In this document: positions 8,553 to 14,689 of the stretch, one piece after another
Position numbering within the stretch: the stretch's first letter is position 1
Layout of the letters: the number at the start of each line of letters is the position of its first letter
Source of the DNA: Clostridia bacterium
GTDB taxonomy: Bacteria; Bacillota_A; Clostridia; Oscillospirales; CAG-272
Length of the DNA stretch: 23,855 nt
Direction: 5' to 3'
Assembly (NCBI GenBank): GCA_017936125.1
Contig: JAGBGE010000006.1
Span: 1-23,855 of the forward strand
The notes under the pieces: model-generated
The model's database searches: none
What the model saw: the letters and a program-made list of their open reading frames with translations, nothing else
What the model was told of the DNA's origin: nothing
Program-made: the position numbers and the translations under genes

Positions 8553-8642
8553 CAAAGCGTAAAAAGTCGATTTTGCTATCTTCTATTTACAAAAAACGTC
8601 AAAATTGCTCGTTTTATACTCCAAGCTATCCATTACGCTTTG
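8553..8642. repeat. nested inverted repeat upstream of aspS
   Basis: CAAAGCGTAA (8553-8562) is perfectly complementary to 8633-8642. Inside it, CGATTTTG (8568-8575) pairs with CAAAATTG (8600-8607) with one G-T pair. The 90-base element lies between the preceding terminator and the aspS promoter, and no gene occupies it. It may be a decayed mobile repeat or a structured site; its role is unknown. Confidence 0.5.
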
Positions 8643-8697
8643 ATTATAAAGCTTGAACAAAAGTGCATATCTTTTTAATCAAAAATATCAAAATATC

Positions 8698-8726
8698 TTG
8701 CTTTTTTATACCAATAATGCTATAAT
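8698..8726 (+). promoter_or_regulatory. extended -10 promoter for aspS
   Basis: TTGCTT (8698-8703), a 17-nt spacer and TATAAT (8721-8726), preceded by TGC (extended -10). Two further TATAAT hexamers follow at 8728 and 8735, so several starts are possible. The leader is short, about 40-45 nt, with no T-box visible. Confidence 0.8.
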
Positions 8727-8776
8727 ATATAATGTATAATATGTATAAATAAATTTCTAAAAAAAGGAAAAAGAAA

Positions 8777-10069
8777 ATGGAAAGAACCTATATCAAAGAC
8801 GTAGTTCCCGGCGTGTGTCGCGTCCAGGGCTTCGTAGAGAACTTCCGTAACAAGAGAACGATGGCTTTCATCGTTGTAAAGGACATTACCGGAAAGCTCC
8901 AGATCACTATTGAGAAGGAGAAGCATCCCGAGTTCACCGAGATGCTTGATCAGCTCACTATTCACTCTGTCGTTACCTTTGAGGGTGAGGTTGTTGCCAG
9001 TGAGTACGTTAAGATGGGCGGCAAGGAGATGTACCCCGATACCATGAAGATTGAGTCGATCGCTGATGCGCTTCCTATCAAGGACGACTCGGACATCGAC
9101 GTTCGCATGGATTACAGATGGATCGACCTTCGCCGTGACAAGAATCACCTCATGCTTGAAATGCAGACCACTCTTACTAACGCGCTTCGCAAGTTCCTCG
9201 TTGAGCGCAACTTTGTTGAGATTCACACTCCCAAGCTCATTGCGGCAGCAAGTGAGTCCGGCTCCGACGTTTTCGAGGTTAAGTATTTTGACGGTAACGC
9301 ATATCTTGCGCAGTCGCCCCAGTTCTATAAGCAGATGGCTATGGCGGCAGGCCTCGAGCGCATTTTCGAGACCGGTCCCGTATTCAGAGCAGAGAAGTCC
9401 TACACTAACAAGCACGCTACCGAATTCACAGGCTTTGACCTTGAGTTCTCCTATATCAACTCCTTCGACGACGTTATGAAGATGGAGGAGGAGCTTCTTG
9501 CTTACGCGCTTAGCGAGGTTAAGGAAAAGCACGGTGACAGAATCGTCGAGCTCTTCGGCGAGGAGTATGCAGTTACTGTTCCAACCCTTCCTTTCCCCAG
9601 AATGAAGCTTGCTGACGTATACGCAGAGCTTGAGGCTCGCTACGGCTACACCGTTCCCGATGAGCTTAAGGGCGACCTCACAACCGAGGCTGAGAGAATG
9701 ACTAAGCAGCTTTGCCGTGATATGTTCAACCATGAATTCCTCTTTATCACCGACTATGACGCAAAGGAGAGAGCCTTCTACCATATGCGTGACGAGGCAG
9801 GCGTTCCTCAGGGATACGACCTCATCTGGCGCGGCGTGGAGATTACTACCGGTGCGCAGCGTGAGCACAGATACGACGTTCTCAAGGCTCAGGCAGAGGA
9901 AAAGGGACTCGCAGAGGACGTTAAGTTCTACCTCGAATTCTTCAAGTATGGCTGCCCTCCTCACGGTGGCTTCGGTCTTGGTATCGACCGTCTTACGATG
10001 CTCTTCCTCGGCCTTTCTATTAAGGAAGCGGAGTTCCTGTTCAGAGGACCGAACCGCTTAACTCCTTGA
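8777..10069 (+). CDS. aspS: aspartyl-tRNA synthetase, archaeal type (probably also charges tRNA-Asn)
   Basis: This class IIb synthetase attaches aspartate to tRNA. At 430 residues it lacks the large insertion of the usual bacterial AspRS (about 590 aa), matching the archaeal/AspRS2 form. An N-terminal OB fold (about 12-95) binds the anticodon. Motif 2 is in GPVFRAEKSYTNKHATEF, followed by GVEITTGAQREHRYD, and motif 3 is GFGLGIDRLTMLF near the C-terminus, which ends in the family's RGPNRLTP. Such enzymes in Clostridia are usually called aspartate--tRNA(Asp/Asn) ligases and work with the GatCAB amidotransferase. The OB-fold positions that separate strict from relaxed enzymes do not give a clear call here. 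An AsnRS is the main alternative but fits less well. The start follows AAAAAGGAAAAAG, and the gene has its own promoter and terminator. Confidence 0.88.
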   Translation: MERTYIKDVVPGVCRVQGFVENFRNKRTMAFIVVKDITGKLQITIEKEKHPEFTEMLDQLTIHSVVTFEGEVVASEYVKMGGKEMYPDTMKIESIADALPIKDDSDIDVRMDYRWIDLRRDKNHLMLEMQTTLTNALRKFLVERNFVEIHTPKLIAAASESGSDVFEVKYFDGNAYLAQSPQFYKQMAMAAGLERIFETGPVFRAEKSYTNKHATEFTGFDLEFSYINSFDDVMKMEEELLAYALSEVKEKHGDRIVELFGEEYAVTVPTLPFPRMKLADVYAELEARYGYTVPDELKGDLTTEAERMTKQLCRDMFNHEFLFITDYDAKERAFYHMRDEAGVPQGYDLIWRGVEITTGAQREHRYDVLKAQAEEKGLAEDVKFYLEFFKYGCPPHGGFGLGIDRLTMLFLGLSIKEAEFLFRGPNRLTP

Positions 10070-10083
10070 TTTAAGCGGATATT
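10054..10083 (+). terminator. terminator overlapping the end of aspS
   Basis: CCGCTTAA (10054-10061) pairs with TTAAGCGG (10071-10078) around a 9-nt loop that contains the aspS stop codon; ATATTTT follows. The left arm encodes the NRL of the last codons, so coding and terminator sequence overlap. Confidence 0.65.
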
Positions 10084-10130
10084 TTACCGTGATATTTTAT
10101 ATTTGACACTTACTAAAAAGTAAATATTTT

Positions 10131-10177
10131 ATTCGGCGCATTGTAAGATAGCATTTTGCACAATGCGCCGAATTTTA
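10131..10177 (+). terminator. second, stronger hairpin terminator downstream of aspS
   Basis: A perfect 14-bp stem (10131-10144 with 10160-10173) has a 15-nt loop and is followed by TTT. With the first hairpin it gives tandem termination before the hemolysin III gene. Confidence 0.75.
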
Positions 10178-10291
10178 CACAAAAAGCAAACTATAATTTG
10201 CATTTTATCGCATTTATCGATAAATCTACTCTCAGTAGAGCTATCGGAATTTTTATTCTACTTGACTTTTTTAACAGTAGGGTGACTTTTT

Positions 10292-10340
10292 TCTCTTGCT
10301 GTGATAATCTATGGTTGCCAAAACTAATTATCACAAGAGA
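10292..10340 (+). promoter_or_regulatory. hairpin covering the ribosome site of the hemolysin III gene
   Basis: GTGATAAT (10301-10308) pairs with ATTATCAC (10327-10334). After a 3-nt bulge, TCTCTT (10292-10297) pairs with AAGAGA (10335-10340). The right arm runs into the ribosome site AGAGAGG (10336-10342) that precedes the ATG at 10351. The fold would block initiation, so translation may be conditional. The inducer is unknown. Confidence 0.6.
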
Positions 10341-10350
10341 GGTACCCAAA

Positions 10351-11139
10351 ATGAAAGATTCGAGCTTAAAGCTGAAAGAACTGAAAACAGAGTATAATAA
10401 CGAAAAGCGCGCTGCGAAAGCGGATTATAAACGTCGCGTTGAAATGGCAAACGCTGCGTACAAAAAAGCGCTTTTCGAGTACAACGGCGATAATGGCAAA
10501 TCGAAGCCGATTGATCCGCCAAAGCGTTCGATCCTTGAGGAAATAGGCAATTCAATAACCCACGGACTCGGAAGCATTTTTGCAATAGTCGCATTAGTGC
10601 TTATGCTTTTGGAATCCGACAACTTTCCCGAACGGCTGTCAGCGCTGATTTACTTCTTCGGTATGTTTATTATGTTCACCTCTAGCTGTCTTTACCATGC
10701 TTTTGCACACGGTAGCGCAGTGAAAAGACTTTTTCGTCGATTCGATTATTCTTCGATTTACCTACTGATCGGTGCGACTTTTGCGCCGGTTTTGATATGC
10801 TTCTTCGGTGATACATTTGGAATGGTGTTTTTTATCATTCAATGTGCGATTATCGCCGCAGGAATCAGTCTTGTAGGAGTTTTCGGCCCGACGAGGCTGC
10901 GCTTTTTACACATTCCGCTTTACGTTTTGCTTGGTTGGAGCGCACTTATGCTCCTGCCGGGAATGATAGGAACGAACTTCCCGTTGGCAATATGGATACT
11001 CGCAGGCGGAGTCCTTTATACTCTCGGTATTATCCCATTCCTGATGCACTCGCGCGCGTCACATTTTATATGGCACTTTTTCGTGCTTGCGGGCGCAGTG
11101 ACACAGTGGATAGGAATTTATCTTTATCTTTTCAAATAA
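10351..11139 (+). CDS. hemolysin III / PAQR family membrane protein
   Basis: This 262-residue integral membrane protein of the HlyIII (PAQR) family has about seven hydrophobic segments after residue 65. The family's metal-site pattern is present: SITHGLG near His71, SSCLYH (Ser112, His116), Asp132 in RFDYSS, and HFIWH (His238, His242). Bacterial members are linked to membrane homeostasis; hemolysis is the historical name, not a demonstrated role here. An unusual charged, Lys/Ala-rich N-terminus of about 60 residues (LKELKTEYNNEKRAAKADY) is probably a cytoplasmic coiled coil. An upstream ATG at 10156 is in frame but lacks a ribosome site and would translate through the terminator; the ATG at 10351 after AGAGAGG is chosen. 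No clear promoter was found, and a PAP2 gene follows closely. Confidence 0.9.
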   Translation: MKDSSLKLKELKTEYNNEKRAAKADYKRRVEMANAAYKKALFEYNGDNGKSKPIDPPKRSILEEIGNSITHGLGSIFAIVALVLMLLESDNFPERLSALIYFFGMFIMFTSSCLYHAFAHGSAVKRLFRRFDYSSIYLLIGATFAPVLICFFGDTFGMVFFIIQCAIIAAGISLVGVFGPTRLRFLHIPLYVLLGWSALMLLPGMIGTNFPLAIWILAGGVLYTLGIIPFLMHSRASHFIWHFFVLAGAVTQWIGIYLYLFK

Positions 11140-11141
11140 TT

Positions 11142-11158
11142 TGCCGCAGCTTGCGGCA
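11142..11158 (+). other. small intercistronic hairpin
   Basis: TGCCGCA (11142-11148) pairs with TGCGGCA (11152-11158) around a 3-nt loop between the hemolysin III stop and the PAP2 ribosome site. It has no T-run, so it is more likely a stability or processing element than a terminator. Confidence 0.5.
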
Positions 11159-11172
11159 GAATGGAGTTTAAT

Positions 11173-12183
11173 ATGGAATTTATGAATTCTCTGGCAAAGG
11201 GTTGTATGCCGTTCCTCTATTTTCTCGAGAGCATACGTAACCCTGTGTTCGACGCCTTCTTTGCGCTCATAACACACCTTGGTGAGGAAACCTTCTTCCT
11301 CGTGATCGCCATATTTTTCTTTTGGTGCATCAATAAGCGCGAGGGCTACTTTATACTTATCACAGGACTTATCGGAACGGTTGTCAACCAAATAGCAAAG
11401 CTATTCTTCCGCATTCCTCGCCCCTGGGTGCTCGACTCGAATTTTGACATTATCGAATCTGCAAGAGCAGAGGCGACCGGCTATTCATTCCCCTCGGGAC
11501 ATACGCAGAATATCGCAAGCACCTACGGCGCAATAGCAGCGTACAAGCCTTCTAAGGTTAAGACCGCCGTATGCGTTAGCATTATCGTTCTGGTCGCATT
11601 TTCCAGAATGTATCTCGGCGTGCATACACCTCTTGACGTTATAGTGTCACTCCTCGTTGCGCTCGCGCTCGTGCTTTTGCTCCGTCCTCTCTTTGCGACC
11701 GAGGAGAGCTTCAAGCGCTCGATGCCTTACGTAGTAATCGGCTCGGTCGTGCTTTCTCTCGCGTTCCTTGCGTACGTTCTCTTTATCTCGGGCGACGCTA
11801 CTCTCGATCCCGCAAATTATCAAAGCGGCCTCAAGAATGCTTGCACGCTTCTCGGATGTACGGCAGGACTCGTGCTCGTGCACTTCGTTGACTCGAAATT
11901 TATTAATTTCAATACCGACGCTCGCTGGTACGCGCAGATAATCAAGCTTATCGGAGGTTTGCTTGGCGTCCTTGCCATCAAGTCGGGGCTCTCTGCGCCT
12001 CTGACCGCGCTTTTCGGCAACGAATTCGTCGCAAGAAGCGTGCGCTATTTCCTCATCGTAGCCTTTGCAGGCGCGGTATGGCCCTTGACTTTCAAGTGGT
12101 TTTCCACCCTCAAAATCGACTGTATGGAGCGCTTTAGCGCTTGGATAAGCACAAAGCTCGGTAAAAAATCTAAAGCAGAATAA
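11173..12183 (+). CDS. PAP2-family membrane phosphatase
   Basis: This polytopic membrane protein of 336 residues has the complete PAP2/phosphatidic acid phosphatase catalytic signature: K76-x6-R83-P84 (KLFFRIPRP), P107-S-G-H110 (FPSGH) and S144-R145-x5-H151-x3-D155 (SRMYLGVHTPLD). Enzymes of this group remove phosphate from lipid phosphates such as phosphatidic acid or undecaprenyl pyrophosphate at the membrane; the substrate here cannot be told. The C-terminal half (about 180-315) adds further hydrophobic helices beyond the minimal PAP2 core, as in several long clostridial homologues. GGAG at 11163-11166 sits 6 nt before the ATG at 11173. An upstream in-frame ATG at 11161 overlaps that ribosome site and is rejected. 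It probably shares a transcript with the hemolysin III gene. Confidence 0.92.
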   Translation: MEFMNSLAKGCMPFLYFLESIRNPVFDAFFALITHLGEETFFLVIAIFFFWCINKREGYFILITGLIGTVVNQIAKLFFRIPRPWVLDSNFDIIESARAEATGYSFPSGHTQNIASTYGAIAAYKPSKVKTAVCVSIIVLVAFSRMYLGVHTPLDVIVSLLVALALVLLLRPLFATEESFKRSMPYVVIGSVVLSLAFLAYVLFISGDATLDPANYQSGLKNACTLLGCTAGLVLVHFVDSKFINFNTDARWYAQIIKLIGGLLGVLAIKSGLSAPLTALFGNEFVARSVRYFLIVAFAGAVWPLTFKWFSTLKIDCMERFSAWISTKLGKKSKAE

Positions 12184-12187
12184 CTCA

Positions 12188-12216
12188 AGGCGGTCTGATT
12201 TTAGACCGCCTATATT
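12188..12216 (+). terminator. terminator after the PAP2 gene
   Basis: AGGCGGTCT (12188-12196) pairs perfectly with AGACCGCCT (12203-12211) around loop GATTTT. ATATTTG follows. It lies 5 nt after the stop. Confidence 0.85.
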
Positions 12217-12300
12217 TGCTCGCTTTGCGTTTGAGGAGTGTAAAAAACTACCTCTGTACTAATACCTAACAGCGTAATTACTATTGGATATGGGTCATCC

Positions 12301-12503
12301 TCATCCGTCTTGCTACGCAAGCCACCTTCCCCTATCTTGGGGAAGGCTTTAGCGGAGAGCATCACGCTCTCCGCTTTTCTTCGCCTCCCTTGTGTAAAGG
12401 GAGGTGGCTTGCGTAGCAAGACGGAAGGATTGTTCTATATTAACAACAATCCCTCAGTCAACTGCGTTGACAGCCCCCCTTTACACAAGGGGGCCTTTTA
12501 TAT
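12301..12503. repeat. palindromic intergenic repeat element, copy 1
   Basis: A 24-bp perfect inverted repeat (12304-12327 with 12402-12425) encloses three hairpins: 12325-12346, 12351-12375 (AGCGGAGAGC with GCTCTCCGCT) and 12384-12404. The first and third overlap the ends of the outer arms, so the folds compete. A second part follows: a GTCAAC-TGC-GTTGAC hairpin (12457-12471), then CCCCC/GGGGG around TTTACACAA, then CCTTTTATAT. A diverged copy lies inverted at 22661-22815. No transposase is present; it resembles the non-coding palindromic repeats dispersed in clostridial genomes. With the PAP2 terminator and the nrdR promoter it accounts for the whole gap 12184-12599. Confidence 0.85.
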
Positions 12504-12525
12504 GCACGAAAATTTATAAAAAGTA

Positions 12526-12554
12526 TTTACTTTTCAAAATATTTATGATATAAT
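12526..12554 (+). promoter_or_regulatory. promoter of the nrdR-rsgA operon
   Basis: TTTACT (12526-12531), a 17-nt spacer and TATAAT (12549-12554), with TGA directly before the -10 (extended -10). It lies 46 nt before the nrdR ATG. It is the only good promoter I see for the ten-gene run, and it starts directly after the repeat element. Confidence 0.82.
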
Positions 12555-12599
12555 ATAGTGATTAAGTATGCAATTTAGCAAGAGAAAGGCAATGCAAAT

Positions 12600-13073
12600 A
12601 TGAAATGTCCCGTATGTAGCTGCCGCGATACGCGAGTGCTTGACTCCCGTCCCGTAGACGACGGCGCGAGCATTAAGCGCCGCCGCGAGTGTCCTGTTTG
12701 CGCAAGAAGATTCACGACCTACGAGGTTGTTGACACAGTGCCGATAGCCGTCGTTAAGCGTGATGGCAGAAGGGAATTCTTCGATAGACACAAGCTTGCG
12801 CTTGGCATCGAGCGCGCTTGCCAGAAGCGACCCGTTGATGCAGGCAGCATTGCCGCGTCTATTGAAGCCGAGCTTCAGAACGCGATTATCACAGAGATCA
12901 GCTCGAAGAACTTAGGCGAGATGGTTCTCGCAAGACTCAAGGAGTGCGATATTATCAGCTATATCCGCTTCGCCTCGATTTACAGAGAATTTGAGGACAT
13001 CGACTCCTTTATGCAGGAGCTACAGAGCCTTGCCGAGCGACAGGGAAATACGAAAGCAGGAAATGATAAATGA
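12600..13073 (+). CDS. nrdR: transcriptional repressor NrdR
   Basis: NrdR represses ribonucleotide reductase genes in response to nucleotides bound by its ATP-cone. The 157-residue protein has the N-terminal zinc ribbon (Cys3, Cys6, Cys31, Cys34; MKCPVC ... ECPVC) and the signature ASIKRRRECP. It is followed by an ATP-cone domain from about residue 49 (AVVKRDGRREFFDRHKL) to about 139. Length is normal. AAAGG (12585-12589) precedes the ATG by 10 nt. It opens the long operon; its TGA overlaps the yicC ATG as ATGA, implying coupled translation. No ribonucleotide reductase gene is in this window, and I could not identify an NrdR box. Confidence 0.97.
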   Translation: MKCPVCSCRDTRVLDSRPVDDGASIKRRRECPVCARRFTTYEVVDTVPIAVVKRDGRREFFDRHKLALGIERACQKRPVDAGSIAASIEAELQNAIITEISSKNLGEMVLARLKECDIISYIRFASIYREFEDIDSFMQELQSLAERQGNTKAGNDK

Positions 13074-13957
13074 TTAAGAGCATGACCGCCTTCGGCAGAG
13101 CGAAGCGCTCCGGCGAGAGCAAGGATATAACGATAGAAATCAAGAGCGTGAACTCACGCTTCTTCGACTGTAGCGTAAAGCTTCCGAGGGCTTATATATT
13201 CCTCGAGGAGCGCATCAAGGAGCATATCAGGAAGAATGCCGTCGCGAGAGCGAAGGTTGACGTTTTCGTCACCGTGGATAATCACACCTCGGGACTTGGC
13301 AACGTCGGTCTTGACAGCGTTTATCTCGAGAGCTATCTTTCTGCACTTTATAGACTCCGTGACGAGTTCGGACTCCGTGACGACATCAGCGTTATGAGTG
13401 TAGCGAGAAACCAGGAGATATTCACCTACGACAAGGCAGAGGAGGATCTCGAGGCAGAGTGGGAGATTTTCCGTTCGGTGCTTGACGAGGCTATCGCGGG
13501 TTATAATGAAATGCGTGAGCGTGAGGGCGCGAAGGCGGAGAGCGACATCAAGGCGAAGATAGAGCTCGTCAGAGCCTATGCCGACGAGGTCGAGCAGATT
13601 TCGCTCGAGGATACCGTTGGCTACAAGGAGAAGCTCGAGGCGAAAATTCGCGCGATTCTCGATGATGCGAGAGTTACTCCCGACGAGAACCGACTGCTCA
13701 CCGAGTGCGCTATTTGGGCGGACAAAATTGCTATCGACGAGGAGCTTGTCAGACTTCGCTCGCACTTTGGCGCATTCTACGATATAGCGGCGTCGAAGGA
13801 GCCCTCGGGCAGAAAGCTCGACTTTCTTATGCAGGAGCTTAACCGTGAGACCAACACGATAGGCTCAAAGGCGAATAACGCAAGAATTGCCCGCATAGTA
13901 GTCAATATGAAGGGCGAGCTGGAGAAGATTCGAGAGCAGGTTCAAAATATTGAGTAA
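13070..13957 (+). CDS. yicC: YicC/YloC family endoribonuclease
   Basis: A 295-residue protein of the YicC/YloC family, recently recognised as endoribonucleases. The N-terminal signature IKSMTAFGRAK and the NSRFFDCSVKLPR segment (about 29-41) are typical, as is the C-terminal DUF1732-type region with GRKLDFLMQELNRETNTIGSK followed by VVNMKGELEKIREQVQNIE. The middle (about 120-200) is Glu/Lys-rich and probably helical. The start overlaps the nrdR stop (ATGA). In Firmicutes this gene (yloC) normally stands just before remA (ylzA), as here. Confidence 0.95.
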   Translation: MIKSMTAFGRAKRSGESKDITIEIKSVNSRFFDCSVKLPRAYIFLEERIKEHIRKNAVARAKVDVFVTVDNHTSGLGNVGLDSVYLESYLSALYRLRDEFGLRDDISVMSVARNQEIFTYDKAEEDLEAEWEIFRSVLDEAIAGYNEMREREGAKAESDIKAKIELVRAYADEVEQISLEDTVGYKEKLEAKIRAILDDARVTPDENRLLTECAIWADKIAIDEELVRLRSHFGAFYDIAASKEPSGRKLDFLMQELNRETNTIGSKANNARIARIVVNMKGELEKIREQVQNIE

Positions 13958-13980
13958 ATTTTGGCGAGCTGCTTTGGAGT

Positions 13981-14024
13981 TTTTCGGGCTTGACGTATCT
14001 TTTACTACGCCCATCGCCTGAAAA
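13981..14024 (+). other. stem-loop between yicC and remA
   Basis: TTTTCGGGC (13981-13989) pairs with GCCTGAAAA (14016-14024, one G-T pair). An inner CGTA/TACG pair (13994-13997 with 14006-14009) is also possible. It lies in an unusually long 131-nt spacer inside an otherwise tight operon. The spacer is GC-richer than normal leaders and could be an inserted repeat or an RNA-processing site. Confidence 0.5.
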
Positions 14025-14088
14025 TCCTCGCACTTCATCTGAAATTTCTCTCAATAAAAAGGAACTAAAAATATAACAGAGGTTTATT

Positions 14089-14358
14089 ATGAAATTTATA
14101 AACATCGGTTTTGGAAATATGGTATCGGCGGGCAGAATAGTTGCTATCGCCTCTCCCGACTCCGAGCCTGTGAAAAGGCTTGTCAGAGACGCGAAGGAGG
14201 AGGGCAGAGTGATTGACGTTTCCTGCGGCAGACGCACGAGAGCAGTCATTATCACCGATTCCGAGCACGTTATTCTCTCGGCTATACAGACCGAGACTAT
14301 CACCAACCGTCTTTCCGACGAGGACGATACCGCTGACGACAGCGCAATAGAAGAATAA
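14089..14358 (+). CDS. remA: extracellular matrix regulator RemA
   Basis: An 89-residue DUF370/RemA family protein: [20 protein letters not shown] at the N-terminus, then [16 protein letters not shown] and [20 protein letters not shown]. RemA is a DNA-binding activator of biofilm-matrix and osmoprotection genes in Bacillus, forming oligomeric rings. The acidic tail ([14 protein letters not shown]) is variable in the family. AGAGG (14078-14082) lies 6 nt before the ATG. Its place between yicC and rpoZ is conserved, but gmk, which usually follows, is missing. Confidence 0.95.
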   Translation: MKFINIGFGNMVSAGRIVAIASPDSEPVKRLVRDAKEEGRVIDVSCGRRTRAVIITDSEHVILSAIQTETITNRLSDEDDTADDSAIEE

Positions 14359-14397
14359 TTTTAGAAAGCCGAAAACGGCAGAATGGAGTATAGAAAA

Positions 14398-14661
14398 ATG
14401 ATTTATCCTACCGCAAAACAGCTTGCAGGCGACGAGTTCAACCGCTACGAGCTTGTAATTGGAGTTGCAAAGTGCGCTCGCATCGTTACCGACGAGTACA
14501 TTGAGATGAGAGCAAAGGCGCAGAAAATGATTGACAATCACGAGACAGAGAAGCCTCTCGCGGCTCTTATTGATCCCGAGTACAAGGATCAGAAGGCTGT
14601 GAAGATTGCTATCGCAAAGCTTCAGTCGGGCAGATTCAAGCTGAAGCATCCCGAAAACTAA
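14398..14661 (+). CDS. rpoZ: RNA polymerase omega subunit
   Basis: An 87-residue omega subunit that helps fold and hold beta-prime in RNA polymerase. The conserved NRYELVIGVAKCAR segment (about 15-28) is the family's core. It is followed by a charged helix and the KPLAALIDPE region. An in-frame ATG at 14383 overlaps the ribosome site GGAG (14385-14388), so the ATG at 14398, 9 nt after that site, is chosen. It lies directly before priA; coaBC, often found between them, is absent. Confidence 0.9.
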   Translation: MIYPTAKQLAGDEFNRYELVIGVAKCARIVTDEYIEMRAKAQKMIDNHETEKPLAALIDPEYKDQKAVKIAIAKLQSGRFKLKHPEN

Positions 14662-14689
14662 AATAATTTTTTCAAAAAGAGGTGGCTAT

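Noticed and set aside
8720..9964. A 414-codon minus-strand open frame opposite aspS
   Set aside because: It overlaps the promoter and body of an unmistakable AspRS, and its sequence shows no family features.
10103..10130. TTGACA-16-TATTTT as a promoter for the hemolysin III gene
   Set aside because: The start would fall in the left arm of a terminator-like hairpin, and the -10 is poor. Possible but not supported.
10156..10350. Earlier in-frame start for the hemolysin III protein
   Set aside because: The added residues lie over a terminator and a regulatory hairpin, with no ribosome site. The ATG at 10351 has one.
12301..12503. CRISPR array or insertion sequence at the repeat region
   Set aside because: There are no regularly spaced identical repeats with unique spacers and no transposase. 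The structure is nested hairpins.
12210..12519. Small open frames on both strands inside the palindromic repeat
   Set aside because: They are translations of the inverted repeat itself, so the two strands give nearly the same peptide beginnings (MLRKPP). No ribosome sites are present.
13902..14306. A 134-codon minus-strand open frame across the yicC-remA spacer
   Set aside because: It runs into the coding regions of yicC and remA and has no ribosome site. The spacer is better described as a structured non-coding segment.
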